Part shown: positions 7,436-15,058 of the stretch, in pieces | Layout of the letters: each line of letters starts with the position of its first letter | Numbering within the stretch: position 1 is the stretch's first letter | Origin: Sphingobium scionense | GTDB taxonomy: Bacteria > Pseudomonadota > Alphaproteobacteria > Sphingomonadales > Sphingomonadaceae | NCBI RefSeq assembly: GCF_014197035.1 | Contig: NZ_JACIEU010000037.1 | Span: 1 to 34,218 of the forward strand | Length of the DNA: 34,218 nucleotides | Reading direction: 5' to 3' | Made by a program: the position numbers and the translations under genes | Notes under the pieces: generated by a model | Told to the model about the DNA's origin: nothing | Seen by the model: the letters and a program-made list of their open reading frames with translations, nothing else | Databases searched by the model: none

Positions 7436-8659
7436 ATGCGAATGCTTTACGACGGTTACCAGGCGATGGAAGACATGCTGGCCCCGGCGCGCCTTGGCGC
7501 CCGGATGGCGCTGGCGATGCGCGACCATATGGGGCCGGCGGCTGACTGGCCGATGCCGCGTCGCATGTTCGCACTGATGGACGTGTTCCAGGGCGCGCGG
7601 ATGACGCACAAGCGCCCCGCTTATGGCATCGATCGCGTCCAGACCGGCAATGCCGAGGTCGCGGTGCGCGAGGAAGTCGTGCTGGACCTGCCGTTTGGCG
7701 ACCTGCTGCATTTCGTCAAGGATGATGTCGAGACCGAGCAGCCCAGGGTGCTGGTGGTGGCGCCGATGTCCGGCCATTTTTCGACCTTGCTGCGCAGCAC
7801 GGTGGCAACGCTGTTGCAGGACCATGACGTCTATATCACCGACTGGAAAAATGCCCGCGACGTTCCGATGGCCGCCGGCCGCTTCGGTTTCGACGAATAT
7901 GTCGATTATGTGATCCAGTTCCTGCAGGATATCGGCCCCGGTGCCCATCTGGTGTCGGTGTGCCAGCCCTGCGTGCCGGCACTGGCCGCCGTGGCGCTGA
8001 TGTCCGAGGATGAGGACGCGGCGACGCCCAAGTCGATGACGCTGATGGGTGGGCCGATCGATCCGCGCGCGGCGCCGACGGTGGTCAACGAACTGGCGAA
8101 CGAAAAGCCGATCGAATGGTTCGAGGAAAATCTGATCTCCACCGTGCCGTTCCGCTATGCCGGGCGTGGCCGCGAAGTCTATCCCGGCTTCCTGCAACTG
8201 TCCGCCTTCATGTCGATGAACATGGAACGACATGGGTCGCAGCATCGCGAGCTGTATCAGCTGCTGGCCGACGGTAAGGAGGTCGAGGCAGACAAGATCA
8301 AGACTTTCTATCAGGAATATTTCGCCGTCCTCGACATGACCAAGGAATTCTACCTGGAAACGGTGGACCTGGTGTTCCAGCGCATGTTGCTGGCCAAGGG
8401 CGAACTGACGGTTCATGGCCGCGCGGTGAACCCCGCCGCGATCCGCAAGACGGCGCTGCTGACGGTCGAGGGCGAGAAGGACGATGTCTGCGCGGTCGGC
8501 CAGACGTCGGCTGCCCATGGCCTGTGCACCGGCCTGCGGCCGCATCTGAAGCGTCATCATCTACAGCCGGGCGTGGGCCATTACGGCGTCTTTTCCGGCA
8601 GCAAATGGGAAAAGCAGGTCTATCCCCAGGTGCGCAACATGATCCTGGCGATGAACTGA
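7436..8659 (+). CDS. phaZ: Intracellular polyhydroxyalkanoate depolymerase
   Basis: Cytoplasmic enzyme that releases hydroxyalkanoate units from native storage granules. It is an alpha/beta-hydrolase of the intracellular PHB depolymerase family, with a cysteine nucleophile as in the Ralstonia enzymes: SVCQP puts Cys176 where a lipase has Ser. The rest of the triad is probably Asp349 (in GEKDD) and His382 (in GVGHYGVF). I start it at ATG 7436 because family members begin close to the MLYDGYQ segment. A longer frame from 7385 adds 17 poorly conserved residues and has no ribosome site. The result, 407 residues, is the usual family size. The gene ends at a strong terminator. No PHA synthase or phasin gene lies in this window. 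Confidence 0.9.
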   Translation: MRMLYDGYQAMEDMLAPARLGARMALAMRDHMGPAADWPMPRRMFALMDVFQGARMTHKRPAYGIDRVQTGNAEVAVREEVVLDLPFGDLLHFVKDDVETEQPRVLVVAPMSGHFSTLLRSTVATLLQDHDVYITDWKNARDVPMAAGRFGFDEYVDYVIQFLQDIGPGAHLVSVCQPCVPALAAVALMSEDEDAATPKSMTLMGGPIDPRAAPTVVNELANEKPIEWFEENLISTVPFRYAGRGREVYPGFLQLSAFMSMNMERHGSQHRELYQLLADGKEVEADKIKTFYQEYFAVLDMTKEFYLETVDLVFQRMLLAKGELTVHGRAVNPAAIRKTALLTVEGEKDDVCAVGQTSAAHGLCTGLRPHLKRHHLQPGVGHYGVFSGSKWEKQVYPQVRNMILAMN

Positions 8660-8680
8660 TATCGACGGGCATGGATACGG

Positions 8681-8718
8681 AAAAGGGCCGCTTCCCATCG
8701 AAGGAAGCGGCCCTTTTT
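8681..8718. terminator. Strong bidirectional rho-independent terminator
   Basis: AAAAGGGCCGCTTCC and GGAAGCGGCCCTTTTT form a perfect 15-bp stem with a 7-base loop, including the A-run on one side and T-run on the other. It separates the convergent PHA depolymerase and DUF2157-like genes and should stop transcription both ways. Confidence 0.93.
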
Positions 8719-8729
8719 GTTGGGTTTGA

Positions 8730-9785
8730 TCAGGCCGTCGCGCGGTTGAGATAGGGCAGGCGGCTGGCGAGTGCCGGCGGCAGGCCGGTGACGATCGCGG
8801 CGCGGGCGCGGTGCCAGAAGGCGGAGAGCAGCAGCAGCGTGCCACCGATCACCAATGCGGTGAGTGCTGCGGACAGTTCGACCGCGCCGACCTTCTGGAA
8901 CAGGCTGTAGAGAGCGTAGAGGACATAGGCGAGGCTGGAGACCAGCAGTGCGCGCCGGTCGATTGCCAGCGCCACCAGGCCGAAGGCGAGATAGAGCAGG
9001 ATCACCAGGAAGGCCTGGCCGGCGTCGACCAGACCATGGTTGATGCCCAGCAACTGGAACAGCGAATGGGCGATCATCGGCGCGGCGGTCAGGTGCAGCC
9101 AGAAGGCGACGTCGGAACGGCGGCTGGTGCGGCCCGGATCGCTCATGTCCCAGCGCATGGCGAGGGCGAAGATGGCAAGGCCCGCGACCAGCAGCAGAAC
9201 GAAGGGCAGGATGTGGCTGAAGGGAACCAGCCATAGGACAAGGCCAGCGATGATCCCGACCACACCAGCGGCGCCGGCCGCGACGGTGATCGGCACCATG
9301 AAGCGGCGCCAGTGGAACCAGGCGGCGATCGCGGCGCTGAGACCGGCAATCGAAGCCACCAATCCCGCGCCGTCATTCTGCGCGTCCGGGATCACCGGCC
9401 CGATCAGCAGCGCGGCGGCGAAGGCGATGCCGCCGACAAAGGCGAGCAGCAGCAGGATCGAGGGCAGCGCCATGCGGAGGCGGCGCGTGAAATATTCGGC
9501 CAAGCCCCAGGCGGTGCCGGCGACGAACAGGGCAGAGACGAAGGAGGGCTGGTGTGGAGTGGTGATGCCAAGGCGGACCTCGTTGCCGAGTCCCGCGACC
9601 GCGACCAGCAGGATCACCGAGGCGATGGCGACGAAAATATCGTTGAAGCCGGTCAGCAGTCGAAAATGTTCCTCGTCCACCGAACTGGCGCGCAGCCCGG
9701 CGACATGGTCGCGCAGCGCCTGGGCGCTGGCGGGCGTCAGCGCGCCGGCCGCTACGGCATCTTGCAGATCGCTCTCGCTATACAT
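8730..9785 (-). CDS. DUF2157-like multipass membrane protein
   Basis: A 351-residue inner-membrane protein of unknown function. The first 45 residues are soluble and helical (SESDLQDAVAAGALTPASA) and resemble the N-terminal part of DUF2157 proteins. The remainder has about ten hydrophobic segments, for example FVAIASVILLVAVAGLG, ILLLLAFVGGIAFAAALLIG and ILPFVLLLVAGLAIFALA, separated by short charged loops. The gene starts at ATG 9785, preceded by AAGGAG at a good distance. It is divergent from the nitronate monooxygenase gene and shares a palindromic promoter region with it. I cannot assign a substrate or role. Confidence 0.75.
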   Translation of the reverse strand: MYSESDLQDAVAAGALTPASAQALRDHVAGLRASSVDEEHFRLLTGFNDIFVAIASVILLVAVAGLGNEVRLGITTPHQPSFVSALFVAGTAWGLAEYFTRRLRMALPSILLLLAFVGGIAFAAALLIGPVIPDAQNDGAGLVASIAGLSAAIAAWFHWRRFMVPITVAAGAAGVVGIIAGLVLWLVPFSHILPFVLLLVAGLAIFALAMRWDMSDPGRTSRRSDVAFWLHLTAAPMIAHSLFQLLGINHGLVDAGQAFLVILLYLAFGLVALAIDRRALLVSSLAYVLYALYSLFQKVGAVELSAALTALVIGGTLLLLSAFWHRARAAIVTGLPPALASRLPYLNRATA

Positions 9786-9831
9786 TCTGGGGCACTCCTT
9801 GTCGGGCCTGGATCGGGATCATAGCACCACT

Positions 9832-9849
9832 GTATTGCTTGAGCAATAC
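9832..9849. promoter_or_regulatory. Palindromic operator candidate between divergent genes
   Basis: GTATTGC-TTGA-GCAATAC is a perfect 7-bp inverted repeat. It lies 46 bases upstream of the membrane-protein gene and 74 bases upstream of the nitronate monooxygenase gene, where one bound regulator could govern both. No regulator gene is adjacent, so the binding protein is unknown. Confidence 0.5.
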
Positions 9850-9923
9850 GGTTGATTTTGGCCTTTTTCCGGGCGCGGAGCGATGATAGCGCGGTTCGGA
9901 CAGATAAAGGAGAGACCCCGATC

Positions 9924-10853
9924 ATGACCCTGCCGGCTTCGCTTCAAGGCCGTTTGTCCCTGCCGCTGATCGGGTCGCCGATGTTCATCATCTCGCAGCC
10001 GGAACTGGTGATCGCCCAATGCCGTGCCGGCATCGTCGGCGCCTTTCCGTCGCTCAATGCGCGTCCGTCCGGCACGTTCGAGGCCTGGTTGCAGCAGCTG
10101 GGTGCGGAACTGACCGATCAGGATGCGCCGTTCGCCGTCAATCTGATCGTCCACCGCACCAATGCACGGCTGGAAGAGGATCTGGCGCTGTGCGTCAAAT
10201 ATAAGGTGCCGATCGTCATCACCTCGCTGGGCGCGCAGGAGAAGGTGAACGAGGCGATCCACAGCTATGGCGGCATCGTGCTGCACGACGTCATCAACAA
10301 TGTCTTTGCCAGGAAGGCGATCGAGAAGGGCGCCGATGGCCTGATCGCGGTGGCGGCGGGTGCGGGCGGACATGCCGGCACGCTGTCGCCCTTTGCCCTG
10401 ATCCAGGAAATCCGCGCATGGTTCGACGGGCCGCTGGCGCTGTCGGGCGCGATCGCGACCGGCCGGTCGATCGCGGCGGCGCGGATGATGGGGGCGGACC
10501 TTGGTTATATGGGCACCCCGTTCATCGCGACGGCCGAGGCGAATGCGGTCGATGCCTATAAGCAGATGATCGTCGATAGCAGTGCGGGCGACATCGTCTA
10601 TTCCGACGTCTTTACCGGCGTTCTGGGCAATTATCTTCGCCCCAGCATCATTGCTTCCGGTATGGATCCGGACAAGTTGCCCAAGGCGGCGGACATGGAT
10701 TTCGAGAGCCTGGCCGGCGACAAGAAGGCCTGGCGCGACGTCTGGGGTGCAGGCCAGGGCATCGGCGCGATCAAGGCGGTGCAGCCGGCCGGCGATTTCA
10801 TCGCCCAGCTGAAGGCGGAATATCAGGCGGCGGTTTCGGGCTTCGTTGCCTGA
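9924..10853 (+). CDS. Nitronate monooxygenase (2-nitropropane dioxygenase family)
   Basis: FMN-dependent TIM-barrel enzyme that oxidises alkyl nitronates such as propionate-3-nitronate, thereby detoxifying nitro compounds. Visible signatures are GSPMF (17-21), the IVIT-SLGA strand region, GADGLIAVAAGAGGHAG (136-152) with the probable catalytic base His150, SGAIATGRS (174-182) and MGTPFIAT (196-203) for phosphate binding. I choose ATG 9924 because AAAGGAGAG precedes it by a normal distance and the family conserved region begins soon after; a frame from 9852 would add 24 unlikely residues. This gives 309 residues. Some members of the fold are enoyl reductases, so exact chemistry is a family-level inference. 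Confidence 0.87.
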   Translation: MTLPASLQGRLSLPLIGSPMFIISQPELVIAQCRAGIVGAFPSLNARPSGTFEAWLQQLGAELTDQDAPFAVNLIVHRTNARLEEDLALCVKYKVPIVITSLGAQEKVNEAIHSYGGIVLHDVINNVFARKAIEKGADGLIAVAAGAGGHAGTLSPFALIQEIRAWFDGPLALSGAIATGRSIAAARMMGADLGYMGTPFIATAEANAVDAYKQMIVDSSAGDIVYSDVFTGVLGNYLRPSIIASGMDPDKLPKAADMDFESLAGDKKAWRDVWGAGQGIGAIKAVQPAGDFIAQLKAEYQAAVSGFVA

Positions 10854-11006
10854 GCGCTTGTCTGGGAATGCGCTTCTGGCGCATCCGCACCAGCCCGCAC
10901 CCCCACCCGACCGCCCAGACATGGTACCCTGATGGGTGGTCGGGTGGGGGCGCGGGCTGGTGCCGCATCGAAAATGCGCTCTTCCGCGCATTTTCCAGAC
11001 AGGCTC
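10852..11006. repeat. Large cruciform-like inverted repeat with nested hairpins
   Basis: Arms 10852-10917 and 10933-11006 are inverted copies. The inner 31 bases of each arm (GCACCAGCCCGC..CCCCCACCCGACC) match at all but two positions around a 15-base centre. Each outer arm carries its own small hairpin: ATGCGC-N5-GCGCAT on the left and AAAATGCGC-N6-GCGCATTTT on the right. It starts at the stop codon of the nitronate monooxygenase gene and ends 13 bases before the convergent hydrolase stop, so it can act as a two-way terminator. It also resembles a compound dispersed repeat. Confidence 0.8.
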
Positions 11007-11018
11007 TGAGGCCGCACC

Positions 11019-11903
11019 TCATTCCGCCAGGAAGACGCGCAGTTCCTTGACGAACATCTCGAACTGGTCGTGATGCAGCCAGTGGCCGGCATGGGGGAAT
11101 TCCACCAGCCGGGCCTGCTGGAAATGGGTGATGCGTCCATCCTTGACCGGGTTTGATGCCCAGCTGTCGAGGCCCAGGCACAGCAGGGTCGGACAGGTGA
11201 TGCGGCGCCAGAAGTCGGGCAGGTTGGCATCCGTTCCGGCCTGGGGGGCGGCGCCGTGCAGATAGGGATCGAATTTCCAGCTATAACTGCCATCCTCGTT
11301 GCGGTTGACGCCGTGAATGGTGAGATGCAGCGCCTGTTCGACCGACAGATGGTCGTTGCGCTCGCGCATGCGGGCGACCGCTGCCTCGATCGTCGCATAA
11401 TGGCGCGGTGAGCGACGGGCATTGGTGCGGCGGGTATCGATCCAGCCCATCCATGTCTCTTCGGTACTGCGTTTCGCTTGTTCGATGATGCGGTCTGGTG
11501 ACAGGCCTAGCCCCTCGATCGCGACCACGCGCTCCACGGTTTCGGGGTAGAGGCCGGTGTAGCGCAGGCTGATCGATCCACCCAGCGAGTGGCCGACGAT
11601 GGTGACCGGCCGGCGATCGAGCAATTCGACAAGCTGGGCCAGATCATAGACATAATTGGCCATCATATAGGAGCCGTCCGACGACCAGCTGCTGTCGCCA
11701 TGGCCACGCAGGTCGGGGCAGATGACATGATAGTCGCGGGCGAGCGCGCGCGCCGTCCAGTCCCAGCTGCGCGCATGGTCGAAACCGCCATGGACCAGGA
11801 TCAGCGGCGGCGCCGACGGGTTGCCCCAGTCGAGATAATGGAGCCGCGTTCGCAAGGATGTGAAGAAATGCGACGTCGGTGTCGGCTGTGTGGCTTTGTG
11901 CAT
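11019..11903 (-). CDS. Alpha/beta hydrolase
   Basis: A 294-residue cytosolic hydrolase of the alpha/beta fold. The sequence shows the oxyanion segment LVHGG, DLRGHGDS, the nucleophile elbow GHSLGG with Ser106, and the probable Asp246 (CLGLDSW) and His274 (HAGHWLH) of the triad. The cap region between about 130 and 210 is rich in Arg. Such proteins cleave esters, lactones or related bonds; the substrate is unknown. ATG 11903 gives the normal short N-terminus; a frame beginning at 11981 would add 26 residues without a clear ribosome site. The gene follows the histidine kinase gene on the same strand, with a perfect palindrome in the gap. Confidence 0.85.
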   Translation of the reverse strand: MHKATQPTPTSHFFTSLRTRLHYLDWGNPSAPPLILVHGGFDHARSWDWTARALARDYHVICPDLRGHGDSSWSSDGSYMMANYVYDLAQLVELLDRRPVTIVGHSLGGSISLRYTGLYPETVERVVAIEGLGLSPDRIIEQAKRSTEETWMGWIDTRRTNARRSPRHYATIEAAVARMRERNDHLSVEQALHLTIHGVNRNEDGSYSWKFDPYLHGAAPQAGTDANLPDFWRRITCPTLLCLGLDSWASNPVKDGRITHFQQARLVEFPHAGHWLHHDQFEMFVKELRVFLAE

Positions 11904-11984
11904 GGATCCCGTGGAGTTTCTGATAGTCAGGATGCAATAGTCATCCGCCATGCGCATGACGATGGCAAGACATAAGGCCAAGAA

Positions 11985-12009
11985 AATATGTGAAATTCTG
12001 TCACATATT
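11985..12009. promoter_or_regulatory. Perfect 9-bp palindrome upstream of the hydrolase gene
   Basis: AATATGTGA-N7-TCACATATT is a perfect inverted repeat with an AT-rich outer part. It lies 81 bases upstream of the hydrolase start and just past the histidine kinase stop codon at 12023. An operator is the better reading, since a terminator stem this AT-rich would be weak. The half-site TGTGA recalls CRP, but the spacer is one base too long. Confidence 0.5.
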
Positions 12010-12022
12010 GCCGGATGTGACT

Positions 12023-13999
12023 TTAGGGGTGGCCGTCTGTGCCGATGGGGACCAGTCGGCGAACCGCGCTGTCGTGTCGGATACGATGGACCATCATCGC
12101 CAGTTCGGTTTGGCGGAAGGGCTTGTCGAGGCGCAGGCGGCGGTTGGCGTCGGCGGGGAGTTCGGCATAGCCGGTGATGATGAGCACCGGCAGGTCGGGA
12201 TAGGCATCCTCGATCGCGTCGGCCAGCTGTGCGCCGGTCATGCCGGGCATGGCATGATCGGTCACGACCAGGTCGATGCGTCCCTGCTCCAGCATATGCA
12301 GCGCTTCCTGGCCGGAAGCGGCCTGAAAAACGGTATGGCCCATGGATTCCAGCATGCCTGCGGTATTGGTCAGCACCAGTTCGTCGTCATCGACCGCGAG
12401 GATGACGAGCGGTTCGGTTTCCAGTTCGTCCGGTTCGCAGGGGATCGTCGTGCGCTCGCTGCTGCTGTCGGTCAGGGCGACGGGCAGCCAGATCGATACG
12501 CTGGTGCCCCTGCCGGGCTGGCTGGCGATGGTCATCGCGCCGCCGCATTGCTGGGTGAAGCCGTGGATCATCGACAGGCCAAGGCCCGTTCCCTTGCCCA
12601 CCCCCTTGGTGGTGAAGAAGGGTTCGCGAGCGCGGGTCAGCGTTGCTTCGTCCATGCCTTCGCCTTCATCCGTGACGGTCAGGCGGATGAAGCTGCCGGC
12701 GGCGAGATCGGGCTGTTCGCCGAGCGCCAGGGTGATCTCGCTGCCCTCGATCAGCAACCGGCCGCCCGCGGGCATGGCGTCCCGCGCATTGACCGCCAGG
12801 TTGATCAGCGCGAGCTCCAGTTGGGCCGGATCGGCATGGGCCGGCCGCAGCGACAGCGGGAATCGGGTCTCGATCGCGACACTGCTGCCGATGGTGGTCT
12901 TGAGCAAATCAGCCATGCCGTGGATCAGGCCGATGCAATCGACCTGTTCCAGCTTGAGTTCCTGCTTGCGCGCGAAGGCCAGCATCCGCTGGGTGAGCGT
13001 CGCGCCGCGATCCGCGGCGGTCATGGCATTGTCGAGATAGCGGCTGATGTCGGCGCCGGCGGCGAGCCGCTGGCGCGCGAGGTCGAGACTGCCGACGATC
13101 ACGGCCAGCAAATTGTTGAAATCGTGGGCGACACCGCCGGTCAGCTTGCCGATGGCATCCATTTTCTGGCTCTGGAATATCGCCTCGCGCGCCTGCTCCA
13201 GCGCCTGGGCGGCCTGGCGCCGTTCGGTAAGGTCGCGGGTGATCTTGGCAAAGCCCAGCAGTTCGCCGGCGGGGTCGCGGATCGGATCGATCACGACGCT
13301 GGCCCAGAACCGTGTGCCGTCCTTGCGGATGCGCCAACCCTCCGCCTCGAACCGCCCTTCGCGCTGGGCGGTATCGAGCGCGCGCGAGGGAAGGCCGGCA
13401 ATGCGATCCTCCTCCGAATAGAAGCGGGCGAAATTCTGGCCCATAATCTCTTCGGCGCTATAGCCCTTGAACCGTTCGGCGCCGCTGTTCCAGCTGGTGA
13501 TCGTGCCGACCGGATCGATCATGTAGATGGCATAGTCGGTCACGCTCTGGACCAGCAGGCGGAAGCGTTCTTCGCTGCGGCGCAGTTCCTCCTGCGCGGC
13601 GCGCCGTTCGGTGAGGTCGCGGGTAACCTTGGCAAAGCCTAGCAGATGGCCGGCGGGGTCACGGATCGGGTCGATCACCACATTGGCCCAGAAACGGGTG
13701 CCATCCTTGCGCAGGCGCCAGCCTTCCGCTTCGAACCGCCCTTCGATCTCGGCGGTGCGAAGGACCGCGGCGGGCACATGGGCGGCCCGGTCTTCCTCTG
13801 TGTAGAAAGTCGAGAAATGCTGACCGATAATCTCGTCGGCGGTGTAGCCTTTCGCGCGTTCTGCCCCGATATTCCAGCTGACGACGAAGCCGGCCGGATC
13901 GAGCATGAAGATGGCATAGTCGGTGACGCTCTGGACCAGCAGTTCGAACCGGTTGACCGGCTGGCCTGTCTCTGTCGTCCCCATTTCCGCCCCTGACAT
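12023..13999 (-). CDS. Hybrid sensor histidine kinase with two PAS domains and a receiver
   Basis: Cytosolic two-component sensor of 658 residues without membrane segments. Two PAS domains (about 17-133 and 146-261) are close duplicates, each ending LGFAKxTRDLTERR. The dimerisation/phosphoacceptor region has GGVAHDFNNLL with His292. The ATPase domain has the N-box (NLAVNARDAM, 400-409), DEGEGM (444-449) and GTGLGL (470-475). A C-terminal receiver domain (about 531-645) has the acidic cluster VDDDE, phosphoacceptor Asp581 in TDHAMPGMTG, and Lys626 in DKPF. The signal is probably small and soluble, such as redox state, light or a cofactor. The start at 13999 follows ACAGGATCG. No separate response regulator gene is adjacent. 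An open frame continues upstream to 14971 but runs opposite to the kinase gene kdgK. Confidence 0.92.
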   Translation of the reverse strand: MSGAEMGTTETGQPVNRFELLVQSVTDYAIFMLDPAGFVVSWNIGAERAKGYTADEIIGQHFSTFYTEEDRAAHVPAAVLRTAEIEGRFEAEGWRLRKDGTRFWANVVIDPIRDPAGHLLGFAKVTRDLTERRAAQEELRRSEERFRLLVQSVTDYAIYMIDPVGTITSWNSGAERFKGYSAEEIMGQNFARFYSEEDRIAGLPSRALDTAQREGRFEAEGWRIRKDGTRFWASVVIDPIRDPAGELLGFAKITRDLTERRQAAQALEQAREAIFQSQKMDAIGKLTGGVAHDFNNLLAVIVGSLDLARQRLAAGADISRYLDNAMTAADRGATLTQRMLAFARKQELKLEQVDCIGLIHGMADLLKTTIGSSVAIETRFPLSLRPAHADPAQLELALINLAVNARDAMPAGGRLLIEGSEITLALGEQPDLAAGSFIRLTVTDEGEGMDEATLTRAREPFFTTKGVGKGTGLGLSMIHGFTQQCGGAMTIASQPGRGTSVSIWLPVALTDSSSERTTIPCEPDELETEPLVILAVDDDELVLTNTAGMLESMGHTVFQAASGQEALHMLEQGRIDLVVTDHAMPGMTGAQLADAIEDAYPDLPVLIITGYAELPADANRRLRLDKPFRQTELAMMVHRIRHDSAVRRLVPIGTDGHP

Positions 14000-14014
14000 T
14001 TTCGATCCTGTCTC

Positions 14015-14029
14015 TTTGCCTATGGCAAA
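14015..14029. promoter_or_regulatory. Short perfect palindrome near the histidine kinase start
   Basis: TTTGCC-TAT-GGCAAA is a perfect 6-3-6 inverted repeat 15 bases upstream of the histidine kinase start codon. It overlaps the likely mRNA leader, so it is an operator or translation-control candidate. Short palindromes like this do arise by chance. Confidence 0.3.
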
Positions 14030-14039
14030 CGCGGCATAA

Positions 14040-14073
14040 TGCAATCTGTTCCGCCATATGGGACGGGATTGCA
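14040..14073. promoter_or_regulatory. Extended imperfect palindrome upstream of kdgK
   Basis: TGCAATC and GATTGCA are perfect outer half-sites 34 bases end to end, with GTTCC/GGGAC and a CCATATGG core inside. The site ends 58 bases before the kdgK start codon and lies in the divergent gap with the histidine kinase gene. It differs from the TTGACACCGGTT motif near kduI, so a different regulator would be involved. Confidence 0.4.
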
Positions 14074-14131
14074 ACGGCTTGACTTCATGGGGCAGGGCAC
14101 GCACGACGCTGCTGCAATCAGAGAGGATCAC

Positions 14132-15058
14132 ATGGCAAGCGACGCGACTATCACCGTCATCGGCGAGGCAATGCTGGAACTGAGCCGGGGCAGCGGCGAT
14201 GGCTGGAACCTGCGCTATGGTGGCGATGTCATCAACACCGCGATCCATCTGGCGCGGGCCGGGGACAAGGTGCGCTTTGCCAGCGCGATCGGTGCCGATC
14301 CGATGAGTGAGGATCTGCGCAAGGCGTGGGAAGCGGAAGGCGTCGATACCGGCCTGCTGATCGGCACGCCCAGCCGGACCACTGGCCTCTATGCGATCGA
14401 GACGGATGAGACCGGCGAGCGCAGCTTCCATTATTGGCGCGGCGAGGCGGCGGCAAGGGCGATGTTCGACCTGCCCGAAAGCGCTGCCATGGTCGACGCG
14501 GCGGCCCAGTCGGACCTGCTCTATTTCTCGCTCATCACCCTGGCCATCCTGCCCGACGCCGGGCGCGAGGCGCTGCTGGCGCTGTGCGAGCGGGTGAAGG
14601 GACGGGGCGGCCGGATCGCCTTCGACGGCAATTACCGACCGCGCCTGTGGAGCGATGCGGCGACCGCGCGGGCCTGGCGCGACCGGGCGATCGCGCTGTG
14701 CGACATCGGGCTGCCGACTTTGGCCGATGAGGTCGAAATGGGCGAGGCCGATGATGCCGCCGACGCCGCGGTCCGTTGGGGCGTGGGTGAGGGCCGCGAG
14801 ATCGTGGTCAAGCTGGGCGCCGAAGGCTGTCTGGTCGGTGGCGCGCTGGTGCCGCCGCCGGCGCGTGTCGATGTGGTGGACTCCAGTGGCGCGGGCGATG
14901 CCTTCAACGGCGGCTATCTGCATGCGCGGCTGGCCGGCGCTGCGCCGGCAGAGGCTGCCTTGGCAGGGCACCGGCTGGCCGGATGGAATATCGGTCGGCG
15001 CGGCGCGATTCCGGCGCGCGATGCGGATGCGCCCTATGGCGAGAAGGTGCCGGCATGA
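14132..15058 (+). CDS. kdgK: 2-keto-3-deoxygluconate kinase (PfkB family)
   Basis: Phosphorylates 2-keto-3-deoxy-D-gluconate (KDG) with ATP to KDPG, the step joining uronate and polyuronide breakdown to the Entner-Doudoroff route. Ribokinase-fold features: GGDVINTAIHLARAG (30-44) at the sugar site, DGNYRPRLW (165-173) typical of KDG kinases, and SSGAGDAFNGG (251-261) with the catalytic base Asp256. At 308 residues it is the expected size. ATG 14132 is preceded by GAGAGGATCAC, a good ribosome site; the open frame from 14039 adds residues without similarity. Its stop overlaps the next gene by four bases. The role agrees with kduI at the right end of the window. A fructokinase-like sugar kinase is the alternative. 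Confidence 0.85.
   Translation: MASDATITVIGEAMLELSRGSGDGWNLRYGGDVINTAIHLARAGDKVRFASAIGADPMSEDLRKAWEAEGVDTGLLIGTPSRTTGLYAIETDETGERSFHYWRGEAAARAMFDLPESAAMVDAAAQSDLLYFSLITLAILPDAGREALLALCERVKGRGGRIAFDGNYRPRLWSDAATARAWRDRAIALCDIGLPTLADEVEMGEADDAADAAVRWGVGEGREIVVKLGAEGCLVGGALVPPPARVDVVDSSGAGDAFNGGYLHARLAGAAPAEAALAGHRLAGWNIGRRGAIPARDADAPYGEKVPA

Noticed and set aside
7346..8560. A 404-codon minus-strand frame
   Set aside because: Antisense to the PHA depolymerase; its product is His/Arg/Gln-rich without recognisable motifs.
11985..12009. CRP binding site
   Set aside because: TGTGA and TCACA are separated by 7 bases rather than the 6 bases CRP requires, so it was kept only as an unassigned palindrome.
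11990..13642. A 550-codon plus-strand frame
   Set aside because: Antisense to the hybrid kinase gene, which has intact PAS, His-kinase and receiver motifs in the minus frame.
14000..14971. Upstream extension of the histidine kinase frame to 982 residues
   Set aside because: The extra 324 residues lie antisense to kdgK and resemble no domain. The kinase has a proper start with a ribosome site at 13999.
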